From: Candidatus Cloacimonadota bacterium
GTDB taxonomy: Bacteria; Cloacimonadota; Cloacimonadia; Cloacimonadales; Cloacimonadaceae
Length of the DNA: 58,495 nucleotides
Assembly (NCBI GenBank): GCA_020532545.1
Contig: JAJBAW010000012.1
Coordinates: 1 to 58,495 of the forward strand
Reading direction: 5' to 3'
Shown here: piece after piece, positions 51,130 through 58,495 of the stretch
Numbering within the stretch: the first letter of the stretch is position 1
Layout: each line of letters starts with the position of its first letter
Made by a program: the position numbers and the translations under genes
Notes under the pieces: model-generated
Database searches by the model: none
What the model saw: only the letters and a program-made list of their open reading frames with translations
Told to the model about the DNA's origin: nothing

Positions 51130-52110
51130 TCCAGCAGCAGGCTGATGCAGCTTTACTGCTACCACTTTGATTCCTGCTTCTGTGGGTAGTATCAGCCTCA
51201 GTTCTTGTCCGTTCTTCTTATCCTGCAGCAGGAAGGGTATCATATCCTCAAAAGGAGTTTCATCCAGGAACCGGAAAGCAGCAGCCGGAACCGGATATTG
51301 ACTGAGCCAATCCCGGTAGGCATTCCACTCTTCTTCCTCGATCAGGTCTGCCTGAAAGCTGTAGTCACAGGCTATATTCATCCCTAAAACGATGGCATCG
51401 CCATGCTTGATCTTATACTGGCTAGCTGCTTCCAAAGCATGGCCGAAGCTATGTCCGAAGTTCAGCAGCAGGCGCTCTTTGTGGTCATAAGGGTCTATCG
51501 CACAGATCTGCATTTTGTAGGCAGCGAAGCTCAGGATCAGATCATCTTCCAGCAGAAGCGGACTAGCAAAATCAGGCAGCAGCAAGTCTTCGCTTAGAAG
51601 AGAATACTTCAGCATCTCCGCATATCCCTGACGTAGCTCCGCTTTCGGCAGACTCTTCAGGAAAGGAGTATGGATGATGATCTTCTCGGCCGGATAAAAA
51701 CTGCCCAGGAAGTTTTTGTAACCCAGATGATTGATGCCGGTCTTCCCACCAAGGGCAGCATCGACCATAGCCAGCAGTGTGCTAGGATATAGAATCAAGC
51801 GGCAGCCGCGTTTGAAGGTAGAGACTGCAAAGGCCGCCAGATCGCTGATAGTGCCCCCGCCAAAGACGTGGACGGTGTGCTGTCTGCCAATGCCATTTTC
51901 CGAGAGGAATTCATAGATTTTGAGGCATTGCCCCAGATTCTTACTGGTCTCGCCAGCCTTCAAAGCCAGGGTCGGCAGAGCTTCCTCAGGACTGAAATAT
52001 TCAGGATAGAGCTTCAGGAGCCTGGCATCGCAAAGGATTACTCCGGATGCCGGATACTGGAAAGTAGCTGTTAGCTCGATGTTTTCTATTTTAAGGTATT
52101 CTGTATTCAT
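51091..52110 (-). CDS. aroB: 3-dehydroquinate synthase
   Basis: A 339-residue NAD+- and zinc-dependent enzyme that makes 3-dehydroquinate from DAHP in the shikimate pathway. Landmarks are VFGGGTISDLAAFAVSTFKR, YPSTLLAMVDAALGGKTGIN, GYAEMLKYSLL and the zinc ligands H220 and H224 (NFGHSFGHALE). The last 15 or so residues (GFDTSRVEQGQRP) are encoded by a palindromic repeat and do not look like the family's normal end, so the original stop seems to have been replaced. It follows the secreted propeller gene by 17 bases within a surface-polysaccharide operon, an unusual neighbourhood for aroB. Confidence 0.95.
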   Translation of the reverse strand: MNTEYLKIENIELTATFQYPASGVILCDARLLKLYPEYFSPEEALPTLALKAGETSKNLGQCLKIYEFLSENGIGRQHTVHVFGGGTISDLAAFAVSTFKRGCRLILYPSTLLAMVDAALGGKTGINHLGYKNFLGSFYPAEKIIIHTPFLKSLPKAELRQGYAEMLKYSLLSEDLLLPDFASPLLLEDDLILSFAAYKMQICAIDPYDHKERLLLNFGHSFGHALEAASQYKIKHGDAIVLGMNIACDYSFQADLIEEEEWNAYRDWLSQYPVPAAAFRFLDETPFEDMIPFLLQDKKNGQELRLILPTEAGIKVVAVKLHQPAAGFDTSRVEQGQRP

Positions 52111-52127
52111 ATTTTACTTGGTGCCGC

Positions 52128-54596
52128 CTATCTGATCACGGCGATCTTGCCGCGTTTGGCCTTGCCATCCTGATCTGTAACTACATAATAGTAAACACCG
52201 CTGGAGACCAAAGTGCCGGCTTTGTTGCGTCCATCCCATTCAAAGCGGGAGAAGCTGTTTTCCTGCAGCTTGATCACCAAACCTCCGGAGGCGGAATAGA
52301 TGTGGCAGTGGTTTTTGCCAATGGGCATGCTGTCTGCGGGCTGGTTTATGATCTGGACGGTGTTTCTGCCATCCGGTTTGAAGGGATTGGGAAAAGCCTT
52401 CAATTCCTTTAGCGATGTCTGTGGCTTCACAGTCCTGCCGATGGTCAGCGTATTCAGGCCTTCCGAACTTCCGATCAGGAGTCTTCCTCCCAAGGGGTCA
52501 TAGCCAAAGGAGATGATCTGATTTGACAGCAGGGGAGAATTGCCCTGATAGTAATTCGTAAAGCGTTCCCGGCGAGCGTCATACATGCTCATGCCGTTAT
52601 CCAGACTGCCGATCCAGATGCGGCCAAAAGGATCGCCATAGATCGCATTGGGCACGGTCTGGATGCTGCCAAAAAGTCGTTCTTCATCCACGTAATATAG
52701 GGTGTCGTTCTCCCATAGATTGCTGGCAAAATTGTAAATCTGGCGTTTGATATAGGCGCCATACTTGTACCAATTCTGTTCATCCCACATGTAAAGCCCG
52801 TTTGAGGAGGCGATAAAGTGCTGCCAGCCGCTGTATGGAGTCTCCACACTGGCCACGCCAAAGATGGTGTCGCCTCTTAGTTCCGGCACGATTTGGCTTA
52901 GCCAATGTTCGCCATCAGTTATGGGGACGCTGTCATCATTCCAGATCGAGAGTCCCGACTCTCTAAAGGTACCGAAAAAGTATTGCCGGCCGTTGTGATA
53001 GGCGCTGAAGACTTTACGTGCAGCACTGCCAGGTACCTGAAAGGAACCGATCAGATTATCTTCTTTATCAAGCATAGTGATTCCGCCATCAAAACAAAGC
53101 ACCAGCATATTGTCATGCTGATCCTTGTAAATACTCGCGATGGTGTTGGTGAGCAGTTTGGGCGAATCTTTTATCCAAGCTCCCCAAGTTCCTGTATCCT
53201 CATTCCAGCGGGCGATTCCGTCGGTGGTCAGCCACAGCCAGCTTTCATCGGCATCATCATAGATGGTAACGCCAAAGCGGTTTCCGGTGGCTGCATAGCT
53301 TGACCACCAGGAGCCAAACCACTTGCGATTGTGCGCATCCACTTCGAGGGCGAAAATGTTATTGGAATGTAGTGGGCTATTATGAGTTTGATAGGTTCTC
53401 CAATGGCCATCGGCCAGCGAACTCACGCCCAGAGTGCCTTTGCGCACCACTTCATCTCTCTCTATGCCGCTACTAAACCAGAGGGTATTGTTTTGATCCG
53501 CTGCACTTCGGGTGATTTTGGGAAAGGCTATGCTATTAGGATTGAAGTATTCCCAGCTTTCCTGCCGGTATCTGGCAATGCCATCGCCCCAGCTACAAAA
53601 GTAGAGCTCGCCGTCCAATTCTTTGATCCTGGAGATCACATTGTATCCCAAACTTGCCTCATCCTGCATCCAGTGCGTAGCTTGAAGATCAGCCAGATCG
53701 ATCCTGCTCAGCAGGGTATCATTTACGCTGCTATAATTGAGCAGACCCTCATTCCACTTGCCGTAGGCGATCCAGAGTTTGTCTTCAGCATCCAGATGCA
53801 CAGCGGAGATAGTCTTTTTCTCATTCCCAAAAACCGTGCCGATACTTTGCCAGGCGGGATTACTGAAGTCCAGATCATGGTAATAGACTGAATATTCGCT
53901 ACTTACGGCTATCTTCGTGTCATTAGCGCTTAGCTTGTAGCCGCCACCCGCGGGAAGGCCTGTCCCATCACTGATTGTATGCCAGGCGGAATTGATGGCC
54001 AGAGAATCCAGATGCACATAGCTCAGTCCCAGATCGTGCGCCAAAAAGAGCTGCCGGCTGCTGCTGAGCAGCATATCGGTGATGTTGTTATCGGGCAAGG
54101 CGCCACCCGTGGTAAAGCTGTCATATTGTTCTAAAATCAAGGGGAAATTGACCCCGGGCAGATAGTAATATACAGCCAGGCCCTGCGCTGTGGCAACCAG
54201 GATGTAGTTTTCGGATTCGATAATCTTGTAGACCCGGGGGGAAGGCAAACCCAGATCGCTGCCCAGAGCTTGCATGCCCGCACTGTTCAGGATGCTGATG
54301 CCGTCGAAACCAGAGCCCATCCACAGGCTTTGCGAAACATCGATCAAAGCGAGATTGCGAATGTCGTTTGAGACCAAGCCATCGCCGGTGCTAATCTGCC
54401 GTATTTGGCGCATTTCGCCAAAAGGCAAGGCGCTATTTCCCTGAATCTCCACCACTCCACCCCAACTGGAGAAGTAGATGCTATCTCCGCTTTTTTCGAT
54501 ATCATAGACGTGGGTGACGTTGTTTATAACCTGCCAGTTTTGGGCGAAAAGTGCGGCCGAGACCAGGATCATCAGAAGACAAAGGATATGTTTCAT
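52128..54596 (-). CDS. Secreted two-component-regulator-type propeller protein with sorting tail
   Basis: An 822-residue protein with a signal peptide (LCLLMILVSAALFAQ). The bulk (about 25-730) is a series of Reg_prop-type blades (GDGLVSNDIRNLALID, SLWMGSGFDGISILN, LWIAYGKWNEGLL, RIWIGSLDNGMSMYD, LLIGSSEGLNTLTI) as found in the sensor halves of hybrid two-component systems, here without any kinase. It ends with a sorting-type tail (AFPNPFKPDGRNTVQI ... SSGVYYYVVTDQ ... GKIAVIR). The ATG overlaps the stop of the WecA-type transferase by 4 bases, so the two are translationally coupled. A surface protein linked to polysaccharide is inferred from context. Confidence 0.82.
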   Translation of the reverse strand: MKHILCLLMILVSAALFAQNWQVINNVTHVYDIEKSGDSIYFSSWGGVVEIQGNSALPFGEMRQIRQISTGDGLVSNDIRNLALIDVSQSLWMGSGFDGISILNSAGMQALGSDLGLPSPRVYKIIESENYILVATAQGLAVYYYLPGVNFPLILEQYDSFTTGGALPDNNITDMLLSSSRQLFLAHDLGLSYVHLDSLAINSAWHTISDGTGLPAGGGYKLSANDTKIAVSSEYSVYYHDLDFSNPAWQSIGTVFGNEKKTISAVHLDAEDKLWIAYGKWNEGLLNYSSVNDTLLSRIDLADLQATHWMQDEASLGYNVISRIKELDGELYFCSWGDGIARYRQESWEYFNPNSIAFPKITRSAADQNNTLWFSSGIERDEVVRKGTLGVSSLADGHWRTYQTHNSPLHSNNIFALEVDAHNRKWFGSWWSSYAATGNRFGVTIYDDADESWLWLTTDGIARWNEDTGTWGAWIKDSPKLLTNTIASIYKDQHDNMLVLCFDGGITMLDKEDNLIGSFQVPGSAARKVFSAYHNGRQYFFGTFRESGLSIWNDDSVPITDGEHWLSQIVPELRGDTIFGVASVETPYSGWQHFIASSNGLYMWDEQNWYKYGAYIKRQIYNFASNLWENDTLYYVDEERLFGSIQTVPNAIYGDPFGRIWIGSLDNGMSMYDARRERFTNYYQGNSPLLSNQIISFGYDPLGGRLLIGSSEGLNTLTIGRTVKPQTSLKELKAFPNPFKPDGRNTVQIINQPADSMPIGKNHCHIYSASGGLVIKLQENSFSRFEWDGRNKAGTLVSSGVYYYVVTDQDGKAKRGKIAVIR

Positions 54597-55630
54597 TTGT
54601 TTCGCTCCCTGCGCATCAAGATGTACGCAATTATTACGATTAGGGCCAGAAGAGTCGTCATTAGGGTAAACAGGATCTTCTTGTCAGTATAGGAAAAGCC
54701 GATGGCGATGAGGCCAAACAGCAAAGTGATAAAATACACGATCAACGAAATCGTGCGTTGAGAAAGACCAAAATCCAACATGGCATGATGGATATGCAGC
54801 TTGTCTGCGGTAAAGATATTACCGAAACGGATCCTTCTCACGACGGCCAGGAAAACGTCCAGCAAAGGGATGCCTAGCGCCACCAGAGGGATCATCATGG
54901 TCATGGAGGTGATGCCTTTGAATTGGGCAGAGCCAGCGGTGGAGATGGCCGCAATATTGAGCGCGATAAATTGCGTGCCCGTCTCTCCCAAAAAGATCCT
55001 GGCAGGATGAAAGTTATAGAACAAAAAAGCCACAGTTCCGCTGAATAAAAAGGCCGAAAGGCTGATCACCAGGAAGTTCTGCTCCCGGATGCCCACCACG
55101 AGCAGCACAATGCTGACGATCGCCGCTATGCCGGTGGCAAGGCCATCCAGACCATCGATAAAGTTGATCGCATTGATCACGATCACATACCACAGCACCG
55201 TTATCGGGAAGGACATCCAGCCCAGGATGAAATGCGAGCCCAGGGGATTGGTCAAAAACAGCACCCTATATCCGATCACGTACATGACCACGCCTATCAC
55301 GATTTGCCCCAGGAACTTGCTTCTGGGCCGGCTTTCAAAGCGATCATCCAAGAGACCAAAAGTAAGGGCCAGAACCCCAACCGCAGCCAGCTCGAAAAAG
55401 AGCCGTCCCATCTCGCTATGCCGGAAGGCCACAGCGAAGATGAATTGCATCAGGATGATGGGCAGGGCGAAGCTGAGGCCACCTGCCTCGGGAATGCTGG
55501 TTTCGTGAATGCGGCGTTCACCGGGCAGAGCTACAATCCCATGCCAGCGGGAAAAGTGCAGGTTCAGCGGCATCAAAAGATGAGTCAAAAGCTGGATGGC
55601 TAGAGCCGCCAACACTATGTGCCAGATCAT
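54593..55630 (-). CDS. Undecaprenyl-phosphate sugar-1-phosphate transferase (WecA/MraY superfamily)
   Basis: A 345-residue integral membrane protein with about ten helices. It transfers a sugar-1-phosphate, usually GlcNAc-1-P, from the UDP-sugar to undecaprenyl phosphate, starting lipid-linked glycan synthesis. Superfamily motifs are GLLDDRFESRP (about 92-102), NAINFIDGLDGLATG (about 150-164), FLGETGTQF (usually FLGD-S/T-G) and the HIHH motif near 276, which is typical of the WecA/TagO branch rather than MraY. It overlaps its neighbours by 4 bases on both sides. No MurD/MurG genes are near, which supports O-antigen or other surface glycan over peptidoglycan. Confidence 0.9.
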   Translation of the reverse strand: MIWHIVLAALAIQLLTHLLMPLNLHFSRWHGIVALPGERRIHETSIPEAGGLSFALPIILMQFIFAVAFRHSEMGRLFFELAAVGVLALTFGLLDDRFESRPRSKFLGQIVIGVVMYVIGYRVLFLTNPLGSHFILGWMSFPITVLWYVIVINAINFIDGLDGLATGIAAIVSIVLLVVGIREQNFLVISLSAFLFSGTVAFLFYNFHPARIFLGETGTQFIALNIAAISTAGSAQFKGITSMTMMIPLVALGIPLLDVFLAVVRRIRFGNIFTADKLHIHHAMLDFGLSQRTISLIVYFITLLFGLIAIGFSYTDKKILFTLMTTLLALIVIIAYILMRRERNK

Positions 55631-56727
55631 TGTCTGCCCTCATACACAGCGCGGTAGGCTGCTATCATGCCAGGATAATTGCTGATCTGCTTTACCCAGG
55701 CTAAGGCCTGTTTGCCTTTGTTTTTGATCGTTTCGGGATGCTCGGGGATGGAAATCAGAGTAGAAATCAGAGCCTCTTCATCGTCCAGAGGCAGTAGCCA
55801 GCCCACTTTGTCATTCACGAATTCCGCGATGGAGGAGATGTCGGATCCGATCACCGGCAAGCCCGCATGCATGGCTTCGATGATGCTGAAGGGCATGGCC
55901 TCCCAACGGGAATAAAGGATGAAGACGTCAAAGAGTTTCAGCCAGGGCGCTACATCGGAATCCCAACCCGGGAGCAGGATTCTGTCACTAAGCCGGTATG
56001 AGGCTACTATGTTACGGCAGAGCTGTAAATGCTCCCCATCGCCCAGGATGATAAACTTCAGTTTAGCACTTTGGCGGGCAGCTTTGCACAGGGCGGGGAT
56101 CAGTCTCAGCACATTCTTCTGCTCGGAAAATCTGAGGGTGCTGCCGATGGTGATAGTGCCTTCAGCGTTCTCGCGTACATTTGCCACAGGCTCTTCTTTC
56201 ATAGCATTGTAGATGGTCAGGGCTTTTCCGGATGGGACCACGCCCAGTTCGATCGCCTTTAGCCGGTCACAGTTATTCACGTATATCACTTTGTCGCAAA
56301 AGCGATTGGCCAATTTCTCTAGCTGTATATAAGACCAATGCACCAGCGCAGTCTGATGCGGCAAATAGGGTGTGCCATGTGCGGTATGCACTACCAGCGG
56401 AACTCTGCAGATTGTGGCCGCTATCCGTCCCAGTAGTCCCGGTTTGGATGAATTAGTATGCACGATGTCGAATTTATGCCGCTGCATTAGCCAGAGTAAA
56501 TGCAAAAAAGTAACTTTATCCCAAGGGGAAACGGGATGCCGGAAGCTGGGCAAGGGGATGTAGTTCCAGCCTCGCTTTTGGACCTCATCGACGAATTCGC
56601 CACCGGGTTTACAGGCCACCCAAATCTCATAATCATCAGGCGCTAAGCCGTCCAAAAGATGCAGTGAAAATCTCTGTACCCCGCTCATCAAAGGCAGGAG
56701 CTGCAGATGCAGGATTTTCTTTTTCAT
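55627..56727 (-). CDS. Glycosyltransferase family 4 (GT-B fold)
   Basis: A 366-residue cytoplasmic glycosyltransferase. The N-terminal acceptor half starts LHLQLLPLMSGVQRFSLHLL and contains DIVHTNSSKPGLLGRIAA and VVHTAHGTPYLPH. The C-terminal donor half has GSTLRFSEQKNVLRLI, FIILGDGEHLQLC and the retaining EX7E motif in SRWEAMPFSIIEAMHAGLPVI. It adds an NDP-sugar to a lipid-linked or protein acceptor, presumably after the WecA-type enzyme. It overlaps both adjoining genes by 4 bases. Confidence 0.92.
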   Translation of the reverse strand: MKKKILHLQLLPLMSGVQRFSLHLLDGLAPDDYEIWVACKPGGEFVDEVQKRGWNYIPLPSFRHPVSPWDKVTFLHLLWLMQRHKFDIVHTNSSKPGLLGRIAATICRVPLVVHTAHGTPYLPHQTALVHWSYIQLEKLANRFCDKVIYVNNCDRLKAIELGVVPSGKALTIYNAMKEEPVANVRENAEGTITIGSTLRFSEQKNVLRLIPALCKAARQSAKLKFIILGDGEHLQLCRNIVASYRLSDRILLPGWDSDVAPWLKLFDVFILYSRWEAMPFSIIEAMHAGLPVIGSDISSIAEFVNDKVGWLLPLDDEEALISTLISIPEHPETIKNKGKQALAWVKQISNYPGMIAAYRAVYEGRQ

Positions 56728-58385
56728 GACTTTTGAAACCTCAAAGTAGCGGCATCGCCAGCCTTCACATTGGCAAAGCGGATGATGTTTTTATCGATCT
56801 TGGCCTTCATGCCCTGCACTTCATAGATCTTGGTCTCGCTGTGCACTTGCAGGCAGAAGTGATCGATATCATCATCAAAATACACGTTGATCGCGTACTC
56901 GTCATTTTCCACCGTCACCCGGCTACGTTTTTCCCACCACAGACTGAGTTCTTTGGCCGTGGTGGTCCAGGTGCTTTGGGATTTGATCAAAGCCAAAACA
57001 TAGGCGTAAAGCTTGTGACAGTAATGAATATCGTTGTAAGAAGCCAGCGAGAAATCCAGGGAAAAGATACCATGCGTACGCAGGACTTGCTGGAAATAAC
57101 TCTTGATCTGAGCCTTGGCATCGTCCAGAGCCAGGATCTTGTGTTTATTGACCCTAAGGTATTGATCGCGATAGGTGGTAGGAAGCAATAAATAGCTGGC
57201 TTTCCCGCCCAACCAGGGATGAAAAGGCAAAGTCGTCCCATCATAAAAGCCCGGGGAATCCTTGAAGGCCGAACTCTGACTATACAGAGGATGAATCTTC
57301 TCATGCAGTACGCGGATTTCTGAATTGCTGTTATAATCCATTTGCCGCAGGCCAATCTGCTCCCGGGCCAATTGGTGCAACATCACCTGTTTGCGGCTGA
57401 GCATCTGATCCCGGCTGATCTTGTCATTGGGCAGCAGCAGTCCGATATCGTTTCCGCGTGCCATGATCTGCTGAATCTCTGCTTGCAGATCGGCATCTTC
57501 CAGACCGTAATCCAGATCTTCGCATTTGTCGGTGCCCAGATAGAAGGTGGAGTGGCAGTCATTATCCCGTTCCATGGCCTGAAATTCGTCAAAATTCCAA
57601 TACAATTCATAGTTCGTAAAGAGGTACTGCAATTTACCCCAGAGCGTGTGAAACCACTGCTGAATCTTTAAGGTAAAGAGCAGGTAAAAATCATCTGCCA
57701 CCGAGAGTACCAGTGAGGAGAGGTCCCATTTTTGCAGATTGTCCACCGTGTGCGAAAGCAGCACTGCCATCGTCTGCGCTTCCGGCCACTTGCACTTTTG
57801 AGCCAGGGGAATCTTTTTATTTTGCGCATGCTCTTTGAGCATGGATTCCAGCAGCCACAAGAGGCTATCCACCGCAGGGATATGGCGATAGGTATAGAAG
57901 GCGCTTTGTTCATCGTCAAAGCGCTGGTTGCCCTCATGGGAGGGATAATAGCTGCGCTCCAGCCCCGCCAGATGATAAAAGATATTGCCCACCAGATCAA
58001 AATTGATCTTACCCCCGCTGATCTCCTCATCAATGTAGTTTTCTGCGATATTATTAAAGCTGCGCGTGCTGATGATGCGGGTGGGGTAGAGCAGCTTTTC
58101 CTCTTTCAAGTACCGCCTCAGGCTTTCGGAATTGAATCCACCCGGCTCATATAGCTTTACATCGCAAGTGATAAAGATCGTGGCCACATGTTTGGCCAGA
58201 GATTTGATCTGTGCTTCATCCGGCTCGCTAAAGCTATACAGCACCACGATATCATTTGGTTTCAGCTCCTCTGCCTCACTTTCATAACGGTGCGATAGCC
58301 CCAAGCTATGAAAGATAAAGTCAAAGCTGTATCGTATTTCTTTGGCAAAGCGTTCTAATTTATGGTCTATAAAGATAGTTATCAT
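56724..58385 (-). CDS. Polysaccharide deacetylase-like protein (DUF7033/NodB type), probably degenerate
   Basis: About 553 residues from the ATG at 58385; the frame stays open to 58445, and no start has a strong ribosome-binding site. The plan follows the DUF7033 plus NodB-type deacetylases of Bacteroidetes capsule clusters: an N-terminal nucleotide-like domain, then a region around the first active-site strand (LLSHTVDNLQKWD, H212-T-V-D215, where active enzymes have T/S-H-D-V-D), STFYLG, NDIGLLLPN (active enzymes have IGLHGS) and GFYDGTTLPFHPW (usual GFRAGTSYPFYPW). The catalytic aspartate and a metal histidine are replaced, so it may be inactive or have a changed role. It overlaps the glycosyltransferase gene by 4 bases. 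Confidence 0.65.
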   Translation of the reverse strand: MITIFIDHKLERFAKEIRYSFDFIFHSLGLSHRYESEAEELKPNDIVVLYSFSEPDEAQIKSLAKHVATIFITCDVKLYEPGGFNSESLRRYLKEEKLLYPTRIISTRSFNNIAENYIDEEISGGKINFDLVGNIFYHLAGLERSYYPSHEGNQRFDDEQSAFYTYRHIPAVDSLLWLLESMLKEHAQNKKIPLAQKCKWPEAQTMAVLLSHTVDNLQKWDLSSLVLSVADDFYLLFTLKIQQWFHTLWGKLQYLFTNYELYWNFDEFQAMERDNDCHSTFYLGTDKCEDLDYGLEDADLQAEIQQIMARGNDIGLLLPNDKISRDQMLSRKQVMLHQLAREQIGLRQMDYNSNSEIRVLHEKIHPLYSQSSAFKDSPGFYDGTTLPFHPWLGGKASYLLLPTTYRDQYLRVNKHKILALDDAKAQIKSYFQQVLRTHGIFSLDFSLASYNDIHYCHKLYAYVLALIKSQSTWTTTAKELSLWWEKRSRVTVENDEYAINVYFDDDIDHFCLQVHSETKIYEVQGMKAKIDKNIIRFANVKAGDAATLRFQKS

Positions 58386-58445
58386 GCAAGTTACAATCCA
58401 CCAGTTCAGTTTATGCCACGATATTGTAGCAATTATTGGAGTCAA

Positions 58446-58495
58446 GGAGTTTGTTTATTAATTGAGAATTGAGGATGGAGAATTGAGAAATGGGG
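58446..58495. other. AT-rich right edge with short GAATTGAG repeats
   Basis: The last 30 bases contain direct repeats of AATTGAG(A/G) (ATTGAGAATTGAGG, GAGAATTGAGAA). This is upstream of the minus-strand operon. No promoter could be fixed with confidence. Confidence 0.3.

Overview
The window looks like chromosomal DNA of a Gram-negative, diderm bacterium of the Fibrobacteres-Chlorobi-Bacteroidetes neighbourhood, most probably candidate phylum Cloacimonadota (Cloacimonetes). The reasons are about ten secreted proteins ending in a Por/type IX-style C-terminal sorting domain (YPNPFNP motif, then a GQLV-type strand and a terminal K), the recurrent pre-tail motif LPVELSSF, two PorV/PorQ-like barrels, a TonB receptor with one ExbB and two ExbD, and moderate GC. 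The phylum assignment is inference from these signatures; there is no rRNA gene in the window.

Layout. 1-1392: tail of a cation-efflux protein and an M23 endopeptidase. 1767-17027: surface/secreted proteins (a DUF2341/LamG protein, a small secreted protein, an M1 aminopeptidase, and two very large multidomain adhesin-like proteins whose mRNAs carry related long 5' leaders). 17203-18686: a cobalamin riboswitch followed by a secreted YVTN-type beta-propeller with a sorting tail, resembling in design the Bacteroidetes B12-capture protein BtuG; this is the most attractive candidate system here. 19051-27342: cytoplasmic and housekeeping genes (PAS histidine kinase, PTS IIA domain protein, PorV-like protein, glyS, pta, aspartate aminotransferase, a small membrane protein, purM). 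27545-45250: an apparent outer-surface locus with a TonB-dependent receptor, ExbB, ExbD, ExbD, TonB, a large secreted protein, a PorV-like barrel and three paralogous secreted Asp-box proteins. 45251-46365: repeat-rich intergenic DNA. 46366-48339: an RNase R-type exonuclease and tRNA-Arg(CCT) on the minus strand. 48457-50626: asd and an M20 amidohydrolase. 50634-58385: a minus-strand operon with 4-bp overlaps (deacetylase-like protein, glycosyltransferase, WecA/MraY-type transferase, secreted propeller protein, aroB, VanZ-like protein), probably for surface polysaccharide.

How it fits together: ExbB/ExbD/TonB would energise the receptor encoded just upstream of them; the large secreted protein, PorV-like protein and three paralogues downstream are probably cell-surface partners. 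The sorting tails imply a type IX-like export machine whose core genes are not in this window. Intergenic DNA carries several repeat classes, including short hairpins that keep a common flank (TGGATT) and loop (CGTCTCG) while both stem arms change together; two of these lie inside the ends of aroB and the VanZ-like gene.
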